Source: Fonsecaea monophora (lineage: Eukaryota > Ascomycota > Eurotiomycetes > Chaetothyriales > Herpotrichiellaceae). From it: a stretch of 64,000 bases of DNA. Under the pieces are notes generated by a model. The model was not told where the DNA came from. It saw nothing but the letters and a program-made list of their open reading frames with translations, and ran no database searches. Made by a program: the position numbers and the translations under genes. This document shows positions 23,842 to 33,380 of this stretch, piece by piece. The stretch's first letter is position 1. Each line of letters opens with the position of its first letter. The DNA lies in contig NW_019173961.1 of assembly GCF_001642475.1 (NCBI RefSeq), positions 124,001 through 188,000 on the forward strand, written 5' to 3'.

Positions 23842-24410
23842 TGTGATTGTGGTTTTGTTGAGATCTCTGATATCAACTCAGGAAGGGGAGGTCAACAAGA
23901 AATGTTGCGATTGCGAGAGTACCACAGCCTTGATAGCGGTGGTGTCTCAAAGAGAGGTGGTAAGAAAGATGACGAGAAGGCGGTTTGATGATATCTTGAA
24001 GAAAGTGAAAGCAGGCGCAAGTCAAAGGCGGTGGTTTGTTTTCAAGACTAGCGCTTGGCATATCCCAGCGGCGTCACTGGGGATTTTGCATCATGGCAAA
24101 GCACGTGACTACAACAGGGATACTTGCATATTTCAGTGGTAGTGGCGGCATTAGGTTGGGTGCGCACTTTTGGGCGCTTACGATGCTATCAAATCCATTT
24201 TATTCGTCAGACCTATCATTATTTTTGTTACAAAAATGAACGGAGCATGCCCAAGCACAAGTAGTCTTTGATCAGGATCCTTCGTGTCGTCTGTGTCTGT
24301 CGTGCCGAAAATGGCACAAGCAATGACCATAGCAGCTGCAGCGTCCATTTAGCACCACAATCCTGAATGGATCCTCTCATGGGTGTCTCATCATGTCATG
24401 AGCTTGGACT
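23842..24410. other. Spacer: Ran upstream region and nas2 3' side
   Basis: A 569-nt stretch that must contain the Ran promoter and leader. No reading frame of note. Confidence 0.6.
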
Positions 24411-25127
24411 TCATACGGGAACAATGTGACATCCCAGCGTCCCTCTTCCACCCCAATTCTGTCTGGGAGTCAACCTCAGGTCCAGCTCTTGCGCGTCTTG
24501 TCCCATACCACGGGAAACCCGAACCAAGATCGGTCGACCCAAGTTTTGACTTACAACTTCCCCAACTTTGCGTAATCTTTCATGGTTTGACCATATTGCG
24601 GTCCCAAATCTTCTTATCAGATCGCCAGACTTTAGACCAGCTTCATGTGCAGGACTCCCGGGCTCAATGCTGTTCACCTTTGCAAATGGGGTCTCGGGGG
24701 CGGAAGGTGTCTGTTCGGATGCAGGAGAGGGCGCTGGTCGGGATTGAGGTTGATTCAGTGAGTTCTTGTATTCGTCCGAGGCTTGGTATTTGGCATGATG
24801 TTCGTGAAGACCCTTCTCGATTTTGTCCATCAGAGCTTTCCAGTCGTTGCGGAGCACAACAATCCGAGCTCTTGTAACTCGTACTTGCGCCACATCAATA
24901 TCTGATCTTGGAAACCCATCGAATGTGGTCAGGCTTGTTTGCATGGTGACTCCATGGCTATCTAGGACTGCGCCCAAGGCCTTGAGTTCTGCCTCAAGAT
25001 TGTCCTTGCGTGCAATGAGTTGCTGTAAAGAGAGACCGTCAAACGACTCTGCCTGGTGGATCGAGGTAGGTCCACTTGGGACATGTATCTCGGCGAGGTT
25101 AGCGTCCATCGGAAGTCCCATGGTCAT
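24411..25127 (-). CDS. nas2: 26S proteasome assembly chaperone Nas2 (PSMD9/p27) with PDZ domain
   Basis: Single exon, 238 aa. An N-terminal coiled-coil segment (about 32-110, LIARKDNLEAELKALGAVL then RARIVVLRNDWKALMDKI) is followed by a Pro/Ser linker and a PDZ-like domain at about 148-215 (AKVNSIEPGSPAHEAGLKSGD). The C-terminus LDLRLTPRQNWGGRGTLGCH is the signature ending of this family. Nas2 holds the ATPase subunit Rpt5 during assembly of the proteasome base and is released before the 26S particle matures. Length and layout are normal. M1 is the first ATG; M3 or M7 could also serve. Confidence 0.94.
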   Translation of the reverse strand: MTMGLPMDANLAEIHVPSGPTSIHQAESFDGLSLQQLIARKDNLEAELKALGAVLDSHGVTMQTSLTTFDGFPRSDIDVAQVRVTRARIVVLRNDWKALMDKIEKGLHEHHAKYQASDEYKNSLNQPQSRPAPSPASEQTPSAPETPFAKVNSIEPGSPAHEAGLKSGDLIRRFGTAIWSNHERLRKVGEVVSQNLGRPILVRVSRGMGQDAQELDLRLTPRQNWGGRGTLGCHIVPV

Positions 25128-25951
25128 TCATCAAGTGTACAGGCAGATCAAGAGATGCGAGCCAGAGGCAAATGTTTGAGGAACAAACATGTTCAGCGCA
25201 GGCAACCTCTGAATGCGTGGGTGCAAAAGGAACAAATGTGAGCGGGGAAGGCGGTTTTTCCGATGTTTATCCGGTTCATTTGCCACAACCACCACCGCCG
25301 CCGCCGCCGCATGCACCGCCTTGCTTCAGATCCAGCTTGATCGATTAATTGCCTTGTAGGTTGAACTTCAGTCTTTGTTCTCTGTACGGCATCGTCATGC
25401 CGTGGCTCGATCATTCAATCCAACGGCTTTTGATGAGTGTGCTGTCTTCTTATCATAGCGACTAGTCTCCCGAGCGCAGATTTCCCCCTCTGATACCTCA
25501 AACGGCAGCTTGTTTTGATTACCTGTCATGTATTTGGTGGCTTCGGCGCCCATGTTTCACAGACAATTTCTTTTTGAGGCTGTCTCCTCTGGTCAAATCT
25601 AGGTGACGGGTGTCTAGGTAGGAAATGTATTCATCTTTTCCAGCTATAATCTGGACAAAATGTGTGAGACTCGTTCTATCACTACAGCCTTGCTCCTTCT
25701 CTATAAGTATCGCCAGACCTCACCTTCCCTTGTCCGCCAGATTGGAAACTGGTCGATTGGAAGCCTCTTCGCTTTCGGCCGTCTTCCAACTGTCACTGTT
25801 GACATGTCGTATCACTCAACTTTTGGGCACCCTCTCAAAGTTGGTCGTTTGGTCCCTCAAATGGGAATTTTGACCGTTGGCTCTCATTTTGTCTTCCATT
25901 GTTGAGATCCTATCTTTTTACGAGCTTAATTTATGTGCTATTGATAAAACC
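25128..25951. other. Divergent spacer between nas2 and RhoGEF gene
   Basis: 824 nt with promoters for both genes. It contains a short GCC/GCCGCC run at about 25291-25310. Frames upstream of 25952 lack an in-frame ATG start. Confidence 0.55.
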
Positions 25952-28900
25952 ATGACGGCTCAGCTCTTGCCGTCCGTCATAACGAGTCCTTTCAGCAGAC
26001 ATCTCGATAACAGAGCGAACATCTTTTGTGGCTCGCGGACAGCATATTCTGCCCACCCACGGATCTCCTCAACTTCATTGAAACCGTTTTGCGTCAACCA
26101 GAATTTGGAAAGTTCCTCAGCGCCGGTTCAATCTGTTTCATCAGCTCCTGCGCAAGTAACAAAACCAGATCGCAATCTGCCGTGCCGCGAGAATCTCGTT
26201 CCGACATTATCTGATCGAATCCAGGGACCTTCGTCGAGTAACAGCCTCAGAATACGCTCCGAGTACCATGAATCATTGTCACTGGCCAAAGACCTAAGAT
26301 CGCCCTTATTTCAGCCAACCCCTCCAGACGTGTGCGTCAGCACCGGCTCTGCCCATAGGTATCTTGCTAGTCCAAGTCAGGCTCGCGAACCGCTGGCAGA
26401 GGTACGCAATGAAGAGAAGCGCCCACGAAACTTGCAGCATGCCCCTGGCTCAAAGGGTCGAGGACACCACAGACTTCGCACGTCGCTGTCCACGGAAGTA
26501 TGTTGGGCTGAACAGGAAAAATGTGAGGATCAGACTGCACTCCCAATCGAAGACACTCGAGACTGGTTCAGTGCTGTGGACGAGCCTCTCCAATCCGTCC
26601 TCGAGACATCACTCCTGGCAGATACCTCGGGAGACACGCCGAATCTAGGGCAGCACTCGAGCCTGCACCGAAAGAGAAATTCAACTGCTTCGTCGGGCTT
26701 CGTCCACACCATGAAAACGGCGAGTCTCAGCAACGCAAGCTTCAGCCTTGTTCCTCGGTCACTTCGTATCGGTCGTTCAACAGACAGTTATTATGTCTTC
26801 GGCTCAAGTGCGAGACCTTCAGTGGAAAGCGAACGACCGCAGACGTCAACATCTGTGGACGAGGCTGCCTTTCGAAGAGCCATTAAAAGGAGACAAATTC
26901 TTGTTGAGCTGGTCACCACTGAAGAGAGCTATGTTGCCGATCTAAAGGCTTTAATGTACCTATATTCGACTCTTCTGGCAACTAGCATGACGGTTACAGA
27001 CCGGGTCAGATCATCCATCCTAAGAAATGTCCATGATCTTCTCTCCGTGCATGAGAGACTCCTGGAGCGGTTGCACCAGGCTACCTACGAGGCGGCAGCA
27101 CGAAAGTGGGAAGACACGACCTCTCCCCGACGTCTCGGGTCACCACCTTATCACAAGCGCTGGAGGAGTCTGGAGTCGAGTGTTGCAGCCAAGCTCGGGC
27201 GCAGCCATCGTCGAACGCGCAGCTCGATGGACTCGGTCGAACTGTCACGCGGTCGGGCTCCCTTGGATGGAACAGAACCCAGGGATGTTGCTGACGTAGC
27301 AGCGATTTTTCGGGATTTCTTGGGTGACTTTCTGGTATACGAGGAATATTGTGCCAATCACAGCCTCATCGCTCACGAGTTACAACGGCATTCTCCCACA
27401 CTTTGGTCAACTTATGAGTCAGGAATCGAATCACTAGCAAGGTCCATTACTGCTCTCAATCGGAAATACCAAAGCGAAAGAAAAGGCCTCACGGTTAGTG
27501 ATCTTCTGATCAAGCCGATACAGCGCATGACAAAATACCCTCTCCTATTTGGCGATCTTTTGAAGCAAACACCCGTGGCGGACTGCCCAAGTGCACATTC
27601 CGAGGTTGAAGCAGTCTTGACGTGCTTGAGAGAAGTTGTTCAAACTGTCAATAGAGCCACGGATAACCACGAAACTCGAACTCAGATTCAACGACGATGG
27701 TCACTTCAGACAAGGCTGATCTGCGATCACGTATCTCTAGGGGCCGAGCAATTTCGGATGCTAGGGAATATCCAATTGAGTGGTGTTCTGCATGTGGTCT
27801 GGCAGGCTAGGAATAACAGAGTCGACGGTCGTTACGCGCTCTGCTTGTTGTTTGACACCAGTCTCATCATCGCGTTGCCTGCAGGAGCCACGACGAAATT
27901 TGAAGCGATCGCTTTCTTGCATCTGCGAGACACGAGAATTGAATCGGCCAGTGACGGTCGAGGTCTTCAATGCCACTCGACTCTTTACACGTGGAAACTA
28001 TGTTTCGAGATTGGCGGCCACCTACACGAATTCGTACTGAGTGCCTGCTCTTCCATCGAGGAAGGTGTTTGGAGAGGGGGCCTACAAAACAAGGTTGCTC
28101 CAGGAAGGGGGACGGATGAAGTGTTGAACCAGATTCCCTCGAGCATCAGTCTCAGCCTCAGATCTCTCGGGCAGGTCTACATCCAGCAGAGTTCGACCTT
28201 GTCCAGGAACCCTTCAGTACAAAGAGCGGCCACAGTAGGAAACCGGGCCAATGTTTGCCAAGTTATCATTCGAAACACAAACAATCCACAGGACTTGCAC
28301 GAATTTCGTCAACCGTCGTCTTCAGCCATCAACAGATCTCAGTCACATATGACGTCCAACAGGGTGGTTGTCCTAGCACCAAAACGGTCGGAGCGGGCAA
28401 GGCTCGAATCATCCCTGAGTGATGTTTGGACAAAGGAGAAATTGCCGTACCCAGGTATGATTGGCTCTCGGGGTGGTCAAATCATCAGAGCGTCGGCTGG
28501 TTCGTTGGTTCGAAAGTTGAGTCTGGCTTCCATCCATGCTCCGTTTTCGAGGCGGCCTGGAAGCTTGTCACTTACCAGCCGCAAGTCGTTCGACCTGTCA
28601 AACGAGAGCCGACGAAGCAGAATGAAGTATCCGGCACATGTCTTCGAAATTCGCAAAGAAAGTTTTGACGAGGTGACACCAGCGAGAACGAAGTCGCGTG
28701 AGATACCAGAGGTTGACACGATGGAGAATGTAGTCAGTCGAATGATAGGGAGCAGTGTCACCAGAAAGCTGTCTATATCCCCAGGACAACATGGCCCGGC
28801 AAAGGGAACAAGGAGACAAAAGGTTGTCCAGGATCCGGGAGGGCAGGAGGTAGGGCCAGAGGATCCAGCGGCGATATATTATGCTGAGGTCAAGGAGATT

Positions 28901-29026
28901 GAAGAAAAGCCAGAGTTTGTGGAGGAAGGGCTGACTGGCAGGAAGAAGCGATGGAGTAATCCACTTGGGATATTGAAAGTTCTGTCGGCCGATGGGTTTC
29001 GCCACATGTTGTATTCAAGTAAATAG
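25952..29026 (+). CDS. Rho guanine-nucleotide exchange factor (DH domain, PH-like region)
   Basis: Single exon, 1024 aa from the first ATG of the frame (context AACCATGACG). The N-terminal 300 residues are Ser-rich and probably disordered. The Dbl-homology domain spans about 305-580: RRQILVELVTTEESYVADLK is the conserved first helix, and LLIKPIQRMTKYPLLFGDLL the conserved CR3 helix that contacts the GTPase. A weakly PH-like region follows (about 590-705). The C-terminal 300 residues are basic and Ser/Arg-rich. It should catalyse GDP release from a Rho/Cdc42-class GTPase at the cell cortex, controlling polarity or wall synthesis. I see no CNH or RhoGAP domain, so it is not Rom2-like. A position between DH helices (about 370-435) has a long basic insert. 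Confidence 0.88.
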   Translation: MTAQLLPSVITSPFSRHLDNRANIFCGSRTAYSAHPRISSTSLKPFCVNQNLESSSAPVQSVSSAPAQVTKPDRNLPCRENLVPTLSDRIQGPSSSNSLRIRSEYHESLSLAKDLRSPLFQPTPPDVCVSTGSAHRYLASPSQAREPLAEVRNEEKRPRNLQHAPGSKGRGHHRLRTSLSTEVCWAEQEKCEDQTALPIEDTRDWFSAVDEPLQSVLETSLLADTSGDTPNLGQHSSLHRKRNSTASSGFVHTMKTASLSNASFSLVPRSLRIGRSTDSYYVFGSSARPSVESERPQTSTSVDEAAFRRAIKRRQILVELVTTEESYVADLKALMYLYSTLLATSMTVTDRVRSSILRNVHDLLSVHERLLERLHQATYEAAARKWEDTTSPRRLGSPPYHKRWRSLESSVAAKLGRSHRRTRSSMDSVELSRGRAPLDGTEPRDVADVAAIFRDFLGDFLVYEEYCANHSLIAHELQRHSPTLWSTYESGIESLARSITALNRKYQSERKGLTVSDLLIKPIQRMTKYPLLFGDLLKQTPVADCPSAHSEVEAVLTCLREVVQTVNRATDNHETRTQIQRRWSLQTRLICDHVSLGAEQFRMLGNIQLSGVLHVVWQARNNRVDGRYALCLLFDTSLIIALPAGATTKFEAIAFLHLRDTRIESASDGRGLQCHSTLYTWKLCFEIGGHLHEFVLSACSSIEEGVWRGGLQNKVAPGRGTDEVLNQIPSSISLSLRSLGQVYIQQSSTLSRNPSVQRAATVGNRANVCQVIIRNTNNPQDLHEFRQPSSSAINRSQSHMTSNRVVVLAPKRSERARLESSLSDVWTKEKLPYPGMIGSRGGQIIRASAGSLVRKLSLASIHAPFSRRPGSLSLTSRKSFDLSNESRRSRMKYPAHVFEIRKESFDEVTPARTKSREIPEVDTMENVVSRMIGSSVTRKLSISPGQHGPAKGTRRQKVVQDPGGQEVGPEDPAAIYYAEVKEIEEKPEFVEEGLTGRKKRWSNPLGILKVLSADGFRHMLYSSK

Positions 29027-29218
29027 TGTACACACGATTAACCATTGATGGCATGTATGGCATCATTAACTTGTATTCAATCACAGCACTATCTCAAGAC
29101 GTCTGAGTTTACTATTCGGGCCAAAAGTAACGCCAACTAGTTCAAGAGATGTATGGTTTCTGGCTATCGTGCCTGTTTTGTTCTCACAAAGAGCGAGAAG
29201 AGTCGGGGTGAAAGTCGT

Positions 29219-31285
29219 TTAGGCGTGGAGAGACGTCGTCGCTGGTGTCTCGAAGAGTTTTTGTTTGGCTCGCCGAGTTGCTTCGACGACATCGTAGCCA
29301 AAGGCCCAGGGAATGACTTGGTCTGTGTTTTCTGTTGTCCCGTCAGTGACCGGTGACGGATCAGATCCGGTGAAGGATACGTGAGGGATATGGATGTGAT
29401 TGGGATCCATGGAAAGCGGAGGGAATAGGGAAAGGAAAGGAGATGGGGGAGGCCTCGGTGGTAGGAAGAGACATGAGGATGTGGATATGAGGATAGGAAG
29501 ATGGGAGAGAACGAGAGGAGGGAGGGAGGGAAGGAGGGAAGGAAAGTGGAGATGATGGTGAGGAAGATGGACGACAGATATAAGGGACGGACGGATGGGG
29601 TATGTATCGTCGATGCACAGCTGTGGGTATGGTATGGCATGGCAGAGATCTCTCTCTCTCCCTCCCCTTCCTTTTCTTCCTTTTGAGTTCGTGCGCGCGC
29701 GTGTGTGCTTGTATCTCACTTCTCATTTCTCATGACTCATGATGTGATGGTGTGCTTGTCTTTTGTGCATGTGCTTACTTACCAGGCAACTCGTCCTCCG
29801 GAAGCAGCTTCGCGGCCTCGCGTCGTCTTTCAAGCGTGGGGTCCTTGTTCGTCGCGACCTGCGAGTACAGCTGGGCGATTGAGGCGCGGGGGAGGCGGAT
29901 GTGCTCAAAGGTTTCGAGGAGGGCGGAGATGGATACAGATACTGGTGCAGACATCGACTTCGGCACTGATGCCGCAGATGGGGTTGGGGTTGGGGTTGGG
30001 ATTGGGATTGACTCACGATCTCGACCTGCGCGGAAGAGACCAAAGTCTTCAAAGAGAACGCCCAGCGCGGCGGCGTCCTCGATCGCGTTGATGGCCCCGA
30101 AGCCCCGGTGTGGGAGCATGGGGTGGCACGCGTCGCCGATCAAGACGAGCCTGTCGCGCTGGCACCTGGGTAGGGGGTCGCGTTCTGCACACCGCCACAG
30201 GGGCAGGATGGTGTTGTCGGTCTTGTCGCAGAGGCGGAGGAGCGTCGGGTGGAATCCCGCCATGGCGGCACGCAGGTCGTCAGGGCCACATTGCTGGGTC
30301 CACCCTCGGCGATTCTGCTGCTCCTCTTCGTCGTCGTCGACGTACATGTACATGCCAAAGTTCTGCAGCGTGTTGTCCCGACACGGGTACCGCACCAGCC
30401 ACCGCTGGCGGTCTGCGTGCAGGTAGAACGAGCAGTGGCCGTCGCCGTACCGTCGTAGCAACGGCGCCGTGTGCGGGTCTTCAAGAATCTCGCGCGTCGG
30501 GATCAGGAAGCGGATGACCGTGCTGTCGGTCGCGTGCGCGGCACAGTCGACGTCGTGGCCTAGAACGTGCGACGCCGCCCGCGAGTGCACCCCATCGGCC
30601 GCCACGACCAGGTCAGCCGGGGGTTCCTAACTGTCTGTTTCTCCAGTGACCTTGACGCTACCCCTCCCCGCGTCGTACTCGACAACGGTGCACGACGTGT
30701 GCACCTCCGCCGGTCGACCGGGACCGTCGGGACCCGTCGCCATCGTCCGCAGCATGGCGTGCAGGTCGACGCGGTGCGCGAACAGGTACGGCGCCCCGTA
30801 CACGCCAGCGAAGTCGGTGCGGTCCGTGGGCGCCAGCTCCTCGAGCGTCGTGGCGTCGATGAACGTCTGGCCCAGTCGGGGGATGAGCCTGGCCTGGGCT
30901 ATTTTGGCGTCGTCCAGCCCCCATGACCGGAAGATCTTGACGGCGTGCGGTGCGAGCGTGATGGCGGCGCCGATTTCGTCGAGCAGTGGCGAGCGCTCCA
31001 GGATCTAGAAAGCGAGAACAGTAAATGGGTTGAGCAGCTTTGTTCCGTTTCAGCAGACTCGCGTCTCGGTCTCCTCCTCCTCCCCCTCCTCTTACACCTC
31101 CGCTTTGTATTTTCTTCCTCTCATATCGGGGACTAGCCAAAGAAAAAGGCGGGCAATTCCTTACATACCTTTACTCTATGCCCGGCTCGACGAAGGGCGA
31201 TCGCCGTGCAGAGACCTGCGATTCCCGCGCCAACGACCAGCACAGATAGCTCCTTCGCCTGACATTCACTCGAGTTGTCCTCCAT
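29219..31285 (-). CDS. FAD-dependent monooxygenase (salicylate-hydroxylase-like), interrupted by an in-frame TAG
   Basis: Reconstructed exons are 31285-31169, 31004-29783 and 29322-29219 (introns 164 and 460 nt), 481 codons in a consistent frame. Exon 1 carries the Rossmann fold VLVVGAGIAGLCTAIALRRAG; exon 2 continues ILERSPLLDEIGAAI, DLVVAADGVHSR (second FAD motif) and RLVLIGDACHPMLPHRGFGA (FAD ribityl motif); the last exon gives DQVIPWAFGYDVVEATR. The family hydroxylates aromatic substrates using NAD(P)H and FAD. A TAG at 30629-30627 breaks the frame between VKVTGETDS and EPPADLVVAADG, inside a conserved strand region, and the frame continues unchanged after it. A further GTGAGT..CAG segment of 75 nt (about 30017-29943) encoding a PTPTPTP run may be an additional intron. 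The exons are more GC-rich than most neighbours. It may be a recent pseudogene; a base-call error is also possible. Confidence 0.75.
29323..29782 (-). other. Oversized low-complexity intron of the FAD monooxygenase
   Basis: 460 nt between donor CCTG|GTAAGT and acceptor CACAG|ACC, several times the usual intron size here. It contains a GGAGGGAGGGAAGG-type run at about 29510-29545 and CT/GT runs at about 29648-29708 on the plus strand. The join restores a smooth family sequence. Confidence 0.55.
30627..30629 (-). other. In-frame TAG inside the FAD monooxygenase
   Basis: The codon reads TAG on the minus strand, 125 codons into exon 2. Sequence on both sides fits the family in the same frame. 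Introns that would remove it in phase (24, 30, 60, 63 or 78 nt ending at this TAG) all need non-consensus donors or are too short. Confidence 0.7.
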
Positions 31286-32900
31286 TCCTTTTTGGTCTCT
31301 GCTTTTCTTGTTCCTCGTGGACGCTGACGCTGACACTCGCACCGACAGGTCGCGCGCGGTATGTATTTATTCCAAGTGACATTCAATGGGGGAATAGGGG
31401 AACTCTTGATGGCAGTGCGCTGCTGTTCGACAGGGATCGACTTTTTCCTTGCTTGGTGTTATTCACTTACTCTGTATGCAGCGTGTGAGAGAAAGGGTGT
31501 TCCTTGAAGTCATCTCTGAACAAGGCCGTCAAGGCCGTCTACGCATCAAGAAGGCATGTGCCAGGTGCATGTGTAAGAGTCATCATACGCGAGCACGTAC
31601 GTAGAAACACACCGCAGGAAGAAGGCCAAGGACAAAGGGCCAAAGCTGCGGTGCTGGCCTGATTGATAGACTGACTGATAAACTGACTTACAACTGGAAC
31701 AAAACAACCGCGTGCATGTAAGCTCTAGGTACAATTCTCTTCTCTTGGCCTGTCTTGGTTTGTCTGCCGTTCTCGAGGGAGTGAGCGGACCAGAGTGTAG
31801 GAGGACCGAGTACCACCAGTCTGAGGAGTATCAGACTACAGCGACGGCCGATCAGCAGTACGGCTCGTCGGTGAAATGACACGCAAGATGGATCAGATCG
31901 AATCAAATCTGTTTCAAGGTTTTCAAGGTTTGTACGAACAAGTACACAAGACATCCAGTATTGCTTGTTTAGGGAGATGTTGATGCTTATTAATTCACGC
32001 GCTCCAAAACCCACACCTTGGCTGCTTGGTTAGAACCCAGTGGGGACAACTACTGCGCCACGAGACGAGTCACGAGTCCACGAGTCCACACGAGTCCCAC
32101 GCGTCCACGACGGGAATATGGGTCCCCCATACTCGGTACCTAGGTGCAACAGACAATCATAATCGTCCTGAGATTATATACTTGTGCTTGTATTAACAAA
32201 CCACGCGAGCGAGATCCTGTTGTTGTCGGTTTCTTTTGTTTTGTTTTGTTTTGGATAAGGGATGTGGTAGTGAGTAGTGAGTAAGTGACTGTCTCACCAT
32301 GCCGTTCCTCCTACGAGTTAAGGGCGATTCCTTCAAAGGACGAATATAATCTCTCCTTCTACGGAGTACTTGTACCTCGCCAAGTTGAGAATCAGAGTGG
32401 CGTGCGGTTGGGCGGGCGAGTTCTCGAATGATCCTGCAAAATACCTACTTGGAGCAGGAGGATTCAAAACTAATGAATTACTCGGCAGTAGGGAGAGTGT
32501 CGGATAACTTGAGATTAATTCGATTGATTTTCCTGAGATTGATGATTGATTACATTGGGCCTGGCAACAAGTACTTGGTACCGAGTACGTATGTACGTAT
32601 GTAGAACAAATCGGTTCGTTTTTTGCTAATACATCTTGAACGGGGAAACGAGGCCAAGACGACCTATATTCGTATTCTGTAGGTTCGTCTCGAAGACGAG
32701 GTAGTCGAAGGGGGAACCAAAAACCTCGTTCCTCACGATAGCCTCCACCGCCCTAAACTCTCAATGTTTGTTGACGAAATCGACGCTGGCGGTCGAGATG
32801 AAACACACATGAGGAAGCGTTTCCAAGGTCGTGCCCTGCCTCACAGGTGTTTGGCCTCGTGTCTTTGCCGTCCAGGTTTCCTTCCCTCGGCCAGCTTCAT
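31286..32900. other. Intergenic spacer with short degenerate repeats
   Basis: About 1.6 kb with no gene. It should hold the FAD monooxygenase promoter. Degenerate CACGAGTC repeats lie at about 32058-32112, TTTTG repeats at about 32236-32254, two exact copies of the word TACTCGGTAC/GTACCGAGTA at 32130-32139 and 32578-32587, and the related TACGGAGTAC at 32360-32369. Confidence 0.55.
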
Positions 32901-33380
32901 TTACAGAACCAATGCCAACCCAGCCATGGCGACAGCACCAATACCGGCAATCTTCCCGTTGACGTTAGGGGCGGCAGCGCCGGTGAATGCAGATGGGGCG
33001 GCGGAAGTCTTGGACGCCTCGACTGAAGTAGCTGGCGCAGAAGTCGTGGGCGCCACTGCGGTCGCGGTCGCTTGAGTGCTTGTCGTCGGCGCAGGGATCA
33101 TGCTCGTAAAGTTGGACGCCACGCTGTAGCTCACGGCTGTCGGGATACCCCATGTCGAGGCACCGGAGCTATAAGTCGCTGTATAAGAGGTTGTGGATGT
33201 CCATTCGGACCAGGGAGCGTTGGAAGTAGAGACCTCGACGGGGGCAACAGTTGCATTCGCAGCGGCAGAGGTGCACGAGGTCCAGGTGCTGTGTCCGTTG
33301 GAGAACGTCCAGGTAAAGGCCCATCCGTCGGCCAGGGCGCCGAGGGCGAAGAGGGCAGGAACGGCGATGAAGGACTTCAT
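32901..33380 (-). CDS. Small Ser/Thr/Ala-rich GPI-anchored cell-wall protein
   Basis: A 159-aa protein. MKSFIAVPALFALGALA is a clear signal peptide cleaved before DGW. The mature part is rich in Ser, Thr and Ala, with N-glycosylation sites (NATV, NFTS) and two repeated-looking segments (FTWTFSNGHSTWTS and EWTSTTSYTATY). The last 18 residues are a hydrophobic tail after a small-residue stretch (AAAPNVNG), the pattern of a GPI-attachment signal. It is expected to be O-mannosylated and linked to the membrane or wall glucan. The ATG at 33380 was chosen because it begins the signal peptide; the longer open frame upstream is not needed. The precise function is unknown. Confidence 0.82.
   Translation of the reverse strand: MKSFIAVPALFALGALADGWAFTWTFSNGHSTWTSCTSAAANATVAPVEVSTSNAPWSEWTSTTSYTATYSSGASTWGIPTAVSYSVASNFTSMIPAPTTSTQATATAVAPTTSAPATSVEASKTSAAPSAFTGAAAPNVNGKIAGIGAVAMAGLALVL

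Noticed and set aside
29979..30012. GGGGTT repeats that look like a telomere-type array
   Set aside because: Only about three units, inside a gene or intron, and not the TTAGGG of filamentous fungi. More likely simple-sequence expansion.
30658..31140. Minus-strand 160-codon frame over the monooxygenase exon 2
   Set aside because: It is a shifted frame of the true exon. The true frame carries the FAD-monooxygenase motifs.
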